NCBI RefSeq assembly: GCF_029946185.1
Contig: NZ_JAQSEA010000135.1
Location: 1-34,632 of the forward strand
Reading direction: 5' to 3'
Source: Prosthecobacter sp.
GTDB taxonomy: Bacteria > Verrucomicrobiota > Verrucomicrobiia > Verrucomicrobiales > Verrucomicrobiaceae
Length of the DNA stretch: 34,632 nucleotides
Shown here: positions 8,294 through 15,614 of the stretch, piece by piece
How the letters are laid out: each line of letters starts with the position of its first letter
Position numbering within the stretch: the stretch's first letter is position 1
Position numbers and translations under genes: made by a program
The notes under the pieces: model-generated
What the model was told of the DNA's origin: nothing
Seen by the model: only the letters and a program-made list of their open reading frames with translations
Database searches by the model: none

Positions 8294-8665
8294 ATGAAAG
8301 CCGCCCTGTTCGCTCTCGCCATTCTCCTCTCCGCCATGACCACCCTCGCCACCGCCGCAGACGCCCCCTACCGCCACGTTGTCTTCTTCAAATTCAAAGA
8401 CAGCGCCACGCCAGCCGAGGTGCAGGGCATCGAAAACGCCTTCATCGAACTCAGCAAAAAAGTCGATACGGTCACCGCCTTTGAATGGGGCACCAATGTG
8501 AGCCCTGAAGGTCTCAATGACGGCTACACCCACTGCTTCCTCGTCACCTTTAAAGACAAGGCGGGTCTGGATGTCTATCTGCCACATCCGGAGCATTCGG
8601 CCTTTGTCGCCAAGCTCAAGCCGCTGCTCGACAAAGTCTGCGTGCTGGACTTCGTGGCTAAATAA
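8294..8665 (+). CDS. Exported Dabb (stress-responsive alpha/beta barrel) domain protein
   Basis: A 123-residue protein with a signal peptide (basic start MKAALFALAILLSAM, likely cleavage after ...ATA at about residue 23) followed by one Dabb domain: RHVVFFKFKDSATPAEV at the start with its conserved histidine, GTNVSPEGLNDGYTH in the middle, and the YLPHPEHSAFV block with two histidines near the end. Dabb proteins form small dimeric ferredoxin-like barrels; some are plant stress proteins or cyclases, and bacterial exported forms have no fixed role. I start at 8294 (ATG) because the signal peptide begins there; the frame is open from 8264. Its stop lies one base from the stop of the convergent gene. 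Confidence 0.88.
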   Translation: MKAALFALAILLSAMTTLATAADAPYRHVVFFKFKDSATPAEVQGIENAFIELSKKVDTVTAFEWGTNVSPEGLNDGYTHCFLVTFKDKAGLDVYLPHPEHSAFVAKLKPLLDKVCVLDFVAK

Positions 8666-8666
8666 C

Positions 8667-9413
8667 TCAGCCGCACACCGCGCAGTCGTTCCGTTTCGGC
8701 AGCCGAATCTTGCGAAACTGCATGCTGGCGAGATCCATCGACAGCAGCTCGCCGCAGAGCGTTTCGCCGATGCCGGTGATCAGCTTGATCACCTCCATCG
8801 CGCCGATGCAGGCCGCCGTGCCTGACACCGCACCAAACACCGGAAACTGCCGCGTCCAAGTGGGCGGCACTTCGGGCACGTAGCAGGCCAGACAGCCCGA
8901 TCTGCCGGGCACAAACGTAGTCACACTGGCTTCCAGGGTGTGCATGGCGCATTCCACCATCGGCTTGCCTGCACGCACAGCGGCGGCATTCAAAGCCAGC
9001 CGCTCCTGAAACAGCGGCGCTGCGTCCACCACGATGTCTGCCTGAGCCACCAAAGAGGCCGCATTGGCTACCGTCACGTTTTCCGCCACACCCACGATTT
9101 CGCAGCGGGGATTGAGTTCGTGCAGACGCCGTACGATGGAATCCATGCGCGGTTTGCCGATGTGATCGTAAGTTTGCAGCAACTGCCGGTTCAAATCCGG
9201 CCGCTGCAAATCGCCGCCGTGGGCTAGCACCAGTTTTCCCACGCCTGCCGCAGCGAGTTCCAGCGCCACCAGACCTCCCAGCCCGCCGACGCGGGAGATC
9301 AGCACCGAGGCCGCCTTGAGCTTCCGCTGGCCTTCCTCACCGACACCAGGCACCCACATCTGCCATTCATAAAGGGCACGTTCGGGGTCTGTCAGCAGAG
9401 GGAGTTCTGGCAT
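8667..9413 (-). CDS. HesA/MoeB/ThiF family adenylyltransferase
   Basis: A 248-residue E1-like enzyme that would adenylate the C-terminal glycine of a ubiquitin-like sulfur carrier (MoaD/ThiS type). It has the nucleotide-binding glycine-rich segment RVGGLGGLVALELAAAGVG (41-59), the LNRQ segment with the conserved arginine (75-78), the PMVECAMHTLEASVTTF block (151-167), and two Cys-X2-Cys pairs (C174/C177 and C244/C247) that bind structural zinc. Length and zinc sites fit MoeB/HesA more than ThiF with an extra cysteine arc. The Gly-rich motif begins RVGG where MoeB usually has GLGG, a small deviation. No carrier protein gene (moaD or thiS) is adjacent, so the pathway is undecided. The ATG at 9413 is chosen as the first start with family homology. 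Confidence 0.88.
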   Translation of the reverse strand: MPELPLLTDPERALYEWQMWVPGVGEEGQRKLKAASVLISRVGGLGGLVALELAAAGVGKLVLAHGGDLQRPDLNRQLLQTYDHIGKPRMDSIVRRLHELNPRCEIVGVAENVTVANAASLVAQADIVVDAAPLFQERLALNAAAVRAGKPMVECAMHTLEASVTTFVPGRSGCLACYVPEVPPTWTRQFPVFGAVSGTAACIGAMEVIKLITGIGETLCGELLSMDLASMQFRKIRLPKRNDCAVCG

Positions 9414-9534
9414 AGCGGCACGAGAGAACGAAGGCGGCTGGCAAGCTCGCGCAAAAATAATTCCATCATTTTTCAACACTTCTAACGGACCGCACTCTAA
9501 CACATTAACAGTTATGCGGGGTATCAGCCCTCCA

Positions 9535-9566
9535 TTGACTGAGTCTTGAGAGTGATTGGTTAGTTA
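9535..9566 (+). promoter_or_regulatory. Candidate sigma70-type promoter for a small RNA
   Basis: TTGACT (9535-9540) matches the -35 consensus in five of six positions. An AT-rich stretch TTAGTTATTAA (9560-9570) follows at roughly -10 distance, although no hexamer is an excellent match at 17-bp spacing. The site lies in a gene-free region upstream of a strong terminator on the same strand and would start a transcript near 9573. This is inference from position and pattern only. Confidence 0.4.
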
Positions 9567-9572
9567 TTAACT

Positions 9573-9658
9573 GAAACCCTGCTTCACCGCAGGACTAAGT
9601 TGAGGTTGATCAAACCAGAGGCCGGGCGGAATCGGGAGCCGCCCGGCCTCAATTTTTT
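9573..9658 (+). ncRNA. Candidate small RNA with two hairpins
   Basis: A plus-strand transcript starting downstream of the candidate promoter would be about 85 nt. It contains a small hairpin CCTGC-TTCACC-GCAGG (about 9578-9593), a linker with the palindrome TTGATCAA, and a strong intrinsic terminator. There is no plus-strand protein gene upstream within the gap (the flanking genes at 8667-9413 and 9757-10596 are both minus strand), so the terminator has no other obvious client. I do not see signatures of 6S RNA, SRP RNA, tmRNA or RNase P. An 11-codon frame (9514-9549, MRGISPPLTES) overlaps the promoter region and is more likely chance. The start site is inferred. Confidence 0.5.
9618..9658 (+). 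terminator. Intrinsic terminator (12-bp GC stem)
   Basis: GAGGCCGGGCGG (9618-9629) pairs perfectly with CCGCCCGGCCTC (9639-9650) around a 9-nt loop and is followed by AATTTTTT (9651-9658). The T-tract is on the plus strand, so it ends plus-strand transcription. On the minus strand the stem is followed by TGGTTTG, a poor tract. Confidence 0.9.
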
Positions 9659-9756
9659 CGGAGACTGAGCCGTTAAAGTCGCTGCGCGGTCAAGATGGCT
9701 ACGCCGTCAAGACTTGCCTTACCGACCATCATTGACCTGCTTGACCTCTTCCCCCC

Positions 9757-10596
9757 TCACTTCCCGGTCATCGTACACTTCACCCAGCTCGTCTCGCCGC
9801 ACCACTCGCGTGCTTTTTCCGCCAGTTCTGCCGCCTGAGCGGGGGATTCCGTGATGGCAAAAACGGTGCTGCCAGAGCCGGACATCAGGGCGGCGCGGAC
9901 TTCGCTTTGCTCCAGCAGCCAGGTTTTCAAGGTGGGCAGCAGCAGGTACTTCTCGAAGACCGGCCGCTCCAGATCGTTGGTCATGACACCCCATGGGCAG
10001 ATCTGCGGGGTGTAAAGGATGCCGGGGATTTCCTTGGAGTCGGCCCAGCGCTTATAGGCCCAAGGGGTCGGGATGGGGAAGGGCGGCTTGATCAGGACCA
10101 GCGGCAGTTGCCAGGGAAAATCCACCTCGCTGACCTCCTCGCCGCGCCCTGCGCCGTCGGCGGCGGGGCTGTCGAGAATGAAGCAGGGGATGTCCGAGCC
10201 GATCTGCGCGCCGAGTTCGATGAGCTGGGCCTGCGTGAGCGGTGAGCCTGCAAGTTCATTGGCCCCCATCAGCACCGTGGCCGCATTGCTGCTGCCGCCG
10301 CCGAGTCCTGCGCCTGCCGGAATTTTTTTCTCCAAATGAATGCGCCAGGAGGACTGCCTGCCGCTGAGGTTTTCAAAGGCACGCAGGGCGCGCATGGCCA
10401 GATTGGTTTCATCCAGCGGGACCGTGGGGTCGGAGCACGTCAGGTCCACCGCCGTCCCTGCGCCGCGGTGCTCAAGTTCCACGGTGTCGCCCAAGGCCAG
10501 CCGGCAGAGGCGGGTCTGCACTTCATGAAAACCATCCGGCCGTTTGCCGAGGATGCGCAGCCACAGATTGATTTTGGCGGGTGAATGAAAAGTCAT
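9757..10596 (-). CDS. ispE: 4-(cytidine 5'-diphospho)-2-C-methyl-D-erythritol kinase
   Basis: A 279-residue GHMP-superfamily kinase of the MEP isoprenoid pathway, phosphorylating the 2-hydroxyl of CDP-methylerythritol in the cytosol. The N-terminal SPAKINLWLRI block with catalytic lysine 8, the ATP-binding loop PAGAGLGGGSSNAA (93-106), the GSDIPCF segment with the catalytic aspartate (D135), and the C-terminal SGSGSTVFA loop (239-247) are all present in the right order. Length is normal. It starts 6 bp after the stop of the YfiH-family gene on the same strand, so the two are almost surely one transcript. No hairpin terminator is apparent downstream of its stop on the minus strand. Confidence 0.95.
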   Translation of the reverse strand: MTFHSPAKINLWLRILGKRPDGFHEVQTRLCRLALGDTVELEHRGAGTAVDLTCSDPTVPLDETNLAMRALRAFENLSGRQSSWRIHLEKKIPAGAGLGGGSSNAATVLMGANELAGSPLTQAQLIELGAQIGSDIPCFILDSPAADGAGRGEEVSEVDFPWQLPLVLIKPPFPIPTPWAYKRWADSKEIPGILYTPQICPWGVMTNDLERPVFEKYLLLPTLKTWLLEQSEVRAALMSGSGSTVFAITESPAQAAELAEKAREWCGETSWVKCTMTGK

Positions 10597-10602
10597 GGAA
10601 GA

Positions 10603-11268
10603 TCAAGCGGTGCGCCCGAGCAGAGCCAGCATGCGCCCGGTACGGCCTTTCTCCATGCGGTAGGAATAAAAGCGGTGCAAATCCAAAGACGTGCAGAGCC
10701 CCGTGTCGTGGATCTGCGCGGCGGGCACTCCGGCATCCAGGGCCTGCTGGCGGATCTGCGCGGCAAAGTCGATCTCATAGGCCGGGGGCCGGATGCAGGG
10801 ACTTAGCTGGACGATCACATCCTCCGCGCGGGTGCCAAAGTGCTGCTGCATTTTCTCAATCGCGTGCGTCATGATGCCGTTTTCAGAACCCTTCTTGCCC
10901 GAATGCACGATGCCGAAGGCTCCGCTGCGCGGATCGGCCAGATAGACGGCGCAGCAGTCGGCGACGTAGATCCCGATGACGAGGCCGGGAACGTTGGAAA
11001 CGATGCCGTCCGCGCCTGCGATGATTTCATTCGTGGGTGCCGTGAGCACCACGACCTCCCGCCCATGCACCTGTTCGGCGATGCACAGCGCGCCACCCGA
11101 AAAGCCAATTTCTTTAGCTTGGGCGCGATGCCAGTCCCACAGCCGCTCTACCACCACCGCGCGCTCGTCCGCCACATCGATGTCGGGATGGCGCAGGGTG
11201 AAGCGATGCGCGAATCCAGGCAGTGCTTCGAGGGCGTTGAAAGTCATCCAAGGTTGATGGGGGTTCAT
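10603..11268 (-). CDS. Polyphenol oxidase/laccase-domain (YfiH family) protein
   Basis: A member of the YfiH/DUF152 family, now known to include purine nucleoside phosphorolysis/deamination enzymes and formerly called multicopper polyphenol oxidases. The three metal ligands of the family are visible: histidine in AEQVHG (H68), cysteine in VADCC (C105) and histidine in IVHSGKKG (H122). The usual HAGWRG motif is altered to HSGKKG here, but the histidine is kept. The C-terminal FYSYRMEKGRTGRMLALLG block (about 200-218) is typical. Start choice: ATG at 11268 gives 221 residues; an ATG at 11247 also fits, and a start at 11298 would lie inside the terminator of the upstream gene and is unlikely. 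It is followed 6 bp later by ispE. Confidence 0.88.
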   Translation of the reverse strand: MNPHQPWMTFNALEALPGFAHRFTLRHPDIDVADERAVVVERLWDWHRAQAKEIGFSGGALCIAEQVHGREVVVLTAPTNEIIAGADGIVSNVPGLVIGIYVADCCAVYLADPRSGAFGIVHSGKKGSENGIMTHAIEKMQQHFGTRAEDVIVQLSPCIRPPAYEIDFAAQIRQQALDAGVPAAQIHDTGLCTSLDLHRFYSYRMEKGRTGRMLALLGRTA

Positions 11269-11288
11269 CTTCAGACTGTTCTGCCATG

Positions 11289-11326
11289 AAAAAAACAAAG
11301 GCGCACGGACAAACCGGGCGCCTTTG
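11289..11326 (-). terminator. Intrinsic terminator of the MarR-family gene
   Basis: On the minus strand CAAAGGCGC and GCGCCTTTG form a perfect 9-bp stem (plus-strand arms 11296-11304 and 11318-11326) around a 13-nt loop, followed directly by a run of seven Ts (11289-11295 as A on plus). It lies about 20 bp beyond the stop of the MarR gene and separates it from the YfiH/ispE operon. Confidence 0.93.
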
Positions 11327-11346
11327 CAAAAAGTATGGGGAAACGC

Positions 11347-11796
11347 TTAACGGGCTGCTGCTGCCGTGTCGAGCGTACTGTAGGAGTTCATGAAGCTGTC
11401 GGCATCGACGGATGAAGTTTCGGTCATGGCATCAGCGATCTGATTGGTCAGTTCGTTGCGCAGGCGGCTGACGAGTTCGATGCCACGGGAGGTGATGCGA
11501 ACAAGCACCTTGCGGCGGTCATCCACAGCGTGGGTACGCTCCATGAGGCCGAGCTTTTCAAGACGATCCACCAGGCCGGTGGCGGCTGCCGTGGAGTGTC
11601 CCATCTTCCGGGCGATGTCCGTCATCGTCAGCTCTTTTGAAGTGGCGAGATAGCCGAGCAGAAAGAACTGAGCGAAGGAGATGTTATCGCGGTTGAGCTC
11701 ACGGGAGAGATTCAACAAAAACTCACGCTGACTGTACAAGATGAAATCTGCCAGCTTGGCGTGGTCTTTGGCGAGGTTTTTGGTTCCGTTAATCAT
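11347..11796 (-). CDS. MarR-family transcriptional regulator
   Basis: A 149-residue winged helix-turn-helix regulator. The recognition region TMTDIARKMGHSTAAATGLVDRLEKLGLMERT spans about 57-88, and the wing DDRRKVLVRITSRG (93-106) is highly typical of MarR. The N- and C-terminal helices would form the dimer interface. Such proteins bind short palindromes and usually repress their own or adjacent genes, often transporters, in response to small phenolic ligands. The gene has its own intrinsic terminator. About 220 bp upstream, in the same orientation, lies the end of an MFS transporter; the AT-rich gap between them holds an inverted repeat that could be its operator. No ligand can be inferred. 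Confidence 0.93.
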   Translation of the reverse strand: MINGTKNLAKDHAKLADFILYSQREFLLNLSRELNRDNISFAQFFLLGYLATSKELTMTDIARKMGHSTAAATGLVDRLEKLGLMERTHAVDDRRKVLVRITSRGIELVSRLRNELTNQIADAMTETSSVDADSFMNSYSTLDTAAAAR

Positions 11797-11920
11797 GGAG
11801 GGAGTCCTTAGAGCTATGGTTTCCGAGAAATTCTTGAATAATGACTAATGTAACAAGTTCTATTGGTAGGATCAAGGCAAAATCATAGGTTCCATAAGAT
11901 TTTACTGAGCTTAAGATAAT

Positions 11921-11942
11921 AACTTCTTATTTGTGAGAAGTT
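11921..11942. promoter_or_regulatory. Inverted repeat, possible MarR operator
   Basis: AACTTCT (11921-11927) and AGAAGTT (11936-11942) form a perfect 7-bp inverted repeat with an 8-bp spacer, in an unusually AT-rich gap (about 11797-12000) upstream of the MarR gene. Size and geometry suit a dimeric wHTH regulator. It lacks a T-tract on either strand, which argues against a terminator. The distance to the MarR start (about 125 bp) is longer than usual for autoregulation. Confidence 0.35.
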
Positions 11943-12013
11943 AATATAAACTGATTATTATCGATGAAGGGCTACTTGGCAAGAACTCTTTCAAAGAGGA
12001 GCTGATCCCCCTT

Positions 12014-13552
12014 TTATTGGAGCGTGCGGCCTTTGGTCTCGGGTGCGAACCACACCAGCACCATTCCCACGAGGTAGATGCACGAAAGCACCGAATAGGC
12101 ATTGGCGGCAGACTGCACTGCGGTGACGTTTTCGCCATTGAACATCATCATCAGGTTGCCGAGCTGCAAGGCACCGATGGCGGCGACGAGGCGGCCGAAG
12201 TTGAAACAGAAGCCCTGTCCCGTGGCTCGCACGCTGGTGGGGAAGAGTTCCGGGAAGTAGAGCGGGAAGAAGCCGTAGAAAGAGGCGGTGATGCCGCCGA
12301 GCAGGAAGGCGGTGATGATCAGCGTGGAGGGAATCTCGGTGCCGACGAAGGGGACATTGATGCGGAAGAAGCCCACGGATGCCACAAGGGCGGCGGCGCA
12401 GAGCATGGTGTAAGTAACTCGGCGTCCCAGCTTGTCGGCAATGAAGGGGGTGATCAAGGTGGCGAGAATGGCCCCGAGTGCGGTGGCGATGACCACGTAG
12501 TCGATGACTGGCAGTGTGCTGCCCTTCGGAGCCAGATCGGAAGCCCAGCGTGCGGCCTGCTGCGCGGAACCCCAGGTGCCGAGCAGTGCCACGGCGGCGA
12601 GTCCTGCACCGATGAGCAGATTGCGCATGATGACGCTGCGATCAGCCGGCAGCGTGCTGCCTGCGGCCACGGAGCGGGCCATGTACTGGCGCACGGGGTG
12701 CATGTAACCCCAGAGCGCGATGACCATGCCCACCACCGTCACCACTCCGGCGACAGCACCGCCGACCGTGGTCATGGGCGACCACACGTAAATGATGCCT
12801 AGCGCTGCAATGCAGGCGATGAGGACTCCCATCAAATCCATGGTGGCCCAATGTGAGGTACTGCCGGATTTCTTTTCCGCCTCCCACTTGTGGGATTCGG
12901 GGACGAAGACGAGGATGAAAAAATTGATGATGGCCGGCAGGGCGCTGCTGACGGCGATGAAGCGCCAGGCGCGGTTGTGAAGCAGGTACTCGGTGTTCTC
13001 CTGGGAGAGACCCATGGAGTGAATCCAGTGGGTGACCACGTCCAGGCTGGCATTGAGCTGCCAGCTAATAAGACCGGTGAGCAGGAAGCCAATGTTGGAT
13101 GCAGCACCGATCATCCCCGCGATCCAGGCGCGGTTCTTGTTGCCCCAGATTTCATTGACCAAAGCAACGCCGAGCGCCCACTCGCCGCCCATACCGAGGG
13201 AAGCCACGAAGCGCAGACCTGCGAAGTGCCAGGCCTCGGTGACGAAGGCGCAGAGACCGCTGAAGATGGCGTAGGTGAAGATGGCCAGGGTCATGGCCTT
13301 GACGCGGCCTAGCTTATCCCCCAGCCAGCCAAAGAGCACGCCACCCGTGGCGGCACCGACGAGGAAGACCGCGATGATGACGGTGAACCACTGCCCCTGT
13401 ACCACGGCGCTCGCCTGCGGCAGTAGATCTTGCAGCGCGGGTTTGCCGATGAGCGGGAACAGCCCCATTTCAAAGCCGTCGAAGAGCCAGCCGAGGAATG
13501 CGGCGATGAGGGCGGCCACGGCGCCCTTGTTGGTGGTTTTAGTGTCGGTCAT
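12014..13552 (-). CDS. Major facilitator superfamily transporter
   Basis: A 512-residue membrane protein with about twelve hydrophobic segments. Family marks: FDGFEMGLFPLI in the first helix (with the acidic residue typical of the sugar/organic-acid porters), the loop 2-3 motif GWLGDKLGRVKAM, the helix-4 motif RFVASLGMGGEWALGVALVNE, the PESHKWE block after helix 6 and the DKLGRR loop in the second half. These features point to the sugar-porter/aromatic acid:H+ symporter group, importing a small organic solute by proton symport, but the substrate is unknown. The central loop is longer than average. It is adjacent to the MarR-family regulator, which could control it. Confidence 0.9.
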   Translation of the reverse strand: MTDTKTTNKGAVAALIAAFLGWLFDGFEMGLFPLIGKPALQDLLPQASAVVQGQWFTVIIAVFLVGAATGGVLFGWLGDKLGRVKAMTLAIFTYAIFSGLCAFVTEAWHFAGLRFVASLGMGGEWALGVALVNEIWGNKNRAWIAGMIGAASNIGFLLTGLISWQLNASLDVVTHWIHSMGLSQENTEYLLHNRAWRFIAVSSALPAIINFFILVFVPESHKWEAEKKSGSTSHWATMDLMGVLIACIAALGIIYVWSPMTTVGGAVAGVVTVVGMVIALWGYMHPVRQYMARSVAAGSTLPADRSVIMRNLLIGAGLAAVALLGTWGSAQQAARWASDLAPKGSTLPVIDYVVIATALGAILATLITPFIADKLGRRVTYTMLCAAALVASVGFFRINVPFVGTEIPSTLIITAFLLGGITASFYGFFPLYFPELFPTSVRATGQGFCFNFGRLVAAIGALQLGNLMMMFNGENVTAVQSAANAYSVLSCIYLVGMVLVWFAPETKGRTLQ

Positions 13553-13620
13553 GGGTGCGTCGGTGGGGAGTTGAGAGGAGTGGGCTTGAACGTATCGGGA
13601 GGTCGCGTGTGATCAACGAA

Positions 13621-13647
13621 ACAGGCCGCTGGGTGGCAGCGGCCTGT
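13621..13647 (-). terminator. Hairpin downstream of the cytochrome-FGE gene
   Basis: ACAGGCCGCTG (13621-13631) and CAGCGGCCTGT (13637-13647) form a perfect 11-bp stem with a 5-nt loop, 27 bp past the stop of the minus-strand gene at 13675. On the minus strand it is followed by TTCGTTGATC, a weak T-tract, so this may be an inefficient terminator or an mRNA 3'-end stabiliser. Confidence 0.65.
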
Positions 13648-13674
13648 GAATGGGCTCAGGGGAAAGGTGCGGCG

Positions 13675-15396
13675 TTATTCTTTGGCGACGCCATTGTTCC
13701 ATGCGGCGAACATTTCTTCCACCGTGGGGATTTCCAGGGGGCGCACGATGCGGAAGCCCAGCCAGGTGGCGTCCGTAAGGTACCAGATGCTCTTCGGCAG
13801 CTGCGGGTCCTGCTGCTTCCACAGGGGATCGGAGGCCTTGCGGGCGGAGCTGCGGAGGAGCTCAGGATCGTCGTCATAAGTGCCGCCACGGGCGACGTGC
13901 GGGTAGGGGGTCTTGGAGCGCACCCAGTCGTTGCCGGCAATCGCGGCGCCGGGCATCGTGGGGGTGTATTGATCCAGGCACCACTCGCAGACGTTGCCGT
14001 AGATGTCGTGCAGGCCCCAGGGATTCGGCTTCTTCATGCCGACCTTGGCGTACTGGAAGTTCGGGGCGTTGTCGAAGTACCAGGCGTACTCTTTAAGCTG
14101 CGCCTTGTCATCGCCAAAGAAATACGCGGTCTTCGTGCCGGCGCGGGCGGCATACTCCCACTCGGCCTCGGTCGGCAGGCGGTAGAACTGGCCGGTCTGG
14201 GCGCTGAGCCACTGGCAGTACTTGTTGGCGGCGTGCTGCGTCATGCAGATGGCGGGGAGGTGATCGCGGCCCATGCCGAAGTCCATTGGCTGATACGGCG
14301 GCGTTGGCTGGGAGATCAGGTCTTCCGGCTTGTCGGTCGGCTTCCACACCTGGCGGGAGCCGTCTTTGTTGCGGCCGATGCTGGTGAGCTGGAAGGGCTC
14401 ATACTCGTCCCAGGTCACTTCGAATTTGCCCATCCAGAAGGGCTTCAGGGTCTTCTTCACCTGCGGGCCTTCGTCATCGCCACGGTCAGCCTCGCTCTCG
14501 GGGCTGCCCATGGTGAATTCACCGCTCTTGATCACCACCATGCTGAAGGGGATGCCCGTTTTGGGGATCTTGGAGTCGTAGGCCTTCATCTCCGCCTCGG
14601 TCTTCTCCTTGGAAGTCTGCACGATGAAGGCGTGAATTTTCTTCACCAGCTCCATGTTGTCCGGGTTGGTCGAAGCCGGGCCCTTCTTTTCCTTTGCCGT
14701 CAGCTTCAGGTCGTCAGGCCATGGCGCGCCTTGCTCGATCCACAGCTTGAGGTAGTTGATGTTCTCCTTGCTCAGCGGGCCGCCGCTCTTCTTCGGTGGC
14801 ATCAAATCGTCATCGTCTGCCGCGAGGGTGGTGGAATGGTAGATCGCGCTCTTGAGGTCAAAGGGGATGATGTTCGGCGCGTTCTCACCCGTGCTGAAAG
14901 CTTCCTTCTTCGTCGTGATAACCCAGTCGCCCTTCGCCTTTTCCGCGTTGTGGCAGGAGACGCAGTTCTCTTCCAAAATCGGCTGGATGTGCTTTTCAAA
15001 CTTGATGCGCGGCGTCTGCTCCAGCACCACACCCGCAGGCCACTCCGCCCCTTGCTCGATCCACGTCTTGATCACTTCGATCTGGGATTTTTCCAGCATG
15101 CCTTCCTTCTTCGGGGGCATCGCCATGTCTTCGTCTGAGGCCAGGAGCAGTGTAGTATAGATGGCACTCTTCTTCAGATCGCCCGGCGTCAGGCCCGGGC
15201 CGTTCTCATTGCCCTTCTTCATGTCTTCCAGCGTGTGCATGCGGAAGTCGCCCTTGTCCTCTTTCTCGCCATGGCAATGCGTGCAGGCACCTTCGAGCAG
15301 CGGCTTGATCTGCTTGTTGAAATCAACCTTCTCCACTGCGCTCAAAAGCGCGGGAGTCAGGGCCATTAATGAAAGGAGTGTTCGTGGTGAAAACAT
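13675..15396 (-). CDS. Diheme cytochrome c fused to a formylglycine-generating-enzyme-like domain
   Basis: A 573-residue exported protein. A signal peptide (residues 1-20, MFSPRTLLSLMALTPALLSA) is followed by two planctomycete-type cytochrome C units, each with one heme motif: CTHCH (38-42) and CVSCH (145-149), each followed by an MPPK segment that may supply the axial methionine (about 92 and 199). Residues 284-562 are a formylglycine-generating enzyme (FGE/SUMF1) domain with RLPTEAEWEYAARAGT, YGNVCEWCLDQY and GFRIVRP. Such fusions are characteristic of Planctomycetes and Verrucomicrobia; the FGE fold may act as a binding module rather than a sulfatase activator. I start at 15396 because the signal peptide lies there; the frame runs open to 15531. 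No sulfatase gene is seen nearby. Confidence 0.92.
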   Translation of the reverse strand: MFSPRTLLSLMALTPALLSAVEKVDFNKQIKPLLEGACTHCHGEKEDKGDFRMHTLEDMKKGNENGPGLTPGDLKKSAIYTTLLLASDEDMAMPPKKEGMLEKSQIEVIKTWIEQGAEWPAGVVLEQTPRIKFEKHIQPILEENCVSCHNAEKAKGDWVITTKKEAFSTGENAPNIIPFDLKSAIYHSTTLAADDDDLMPPKKSGGPLSKENINYLKLWIEQGAPWPDDLKLTAKEKKGPASTNPDNMELVKKIHAFIVQTSKEKTEAEMKAYDSKIPKTGIPFSMVVIKSGEFTMGSPESEADRGDDEGPQVKKTLKPFWMGKFEVTWDEYEPFQLTSIGRNKDGSRQVWKPTDKPEDLISQPTPPYQPMDFGMGRDHLPAICMTQHAANKYCQWLSAQTGQFYRLPTEAEWEYAARAGTKTAYFFGDDKAQLKEYAWYFDNAPNFQYAKVGMKKPNPWGLHDIYGNVCEWCLDQYTPTMPGAAIAGNDWVRSKTPYPHVARGGTYDDDPELLRSSARKASDPLWKQQDPQLPKSIWYLTDATWLGFRIVRPLEIPTVEEMFAAWNNGVAKE

Positions 15397-15614
15397 GGAT
15401 GGGGCGATAGCACAGGCTTGGGCGGATGTCCAATACGAGCAAAACCGTGTAAAATTACGGGGAGTGAGGGGATGAAAATGTGAAAAGGATTGTGCAACAG
15501 CCATGCAAACAGTCGTAACTTCGTGCTTCAAGCCACTTTTATGGTTTCACCACAGATGACAGCAGCGGACAACAATGCAGCAAAAGCCCGGAAGACCGCA
15601 GGAAGGGGGTGGGC

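Noticed and set aside
9514-9549. 11-codon leader peptide feeding a transcription attenuator
   Set aside because: There is no plus-strand gene downstream of the terminator to be regulated, and the codons show no run of one amino acid.
13555-15138. 527-residue plus-strand open frame
   Set aside because: It is antisense to the cytochrome-FGE gene, with composition typical of a complementary shadow frame.
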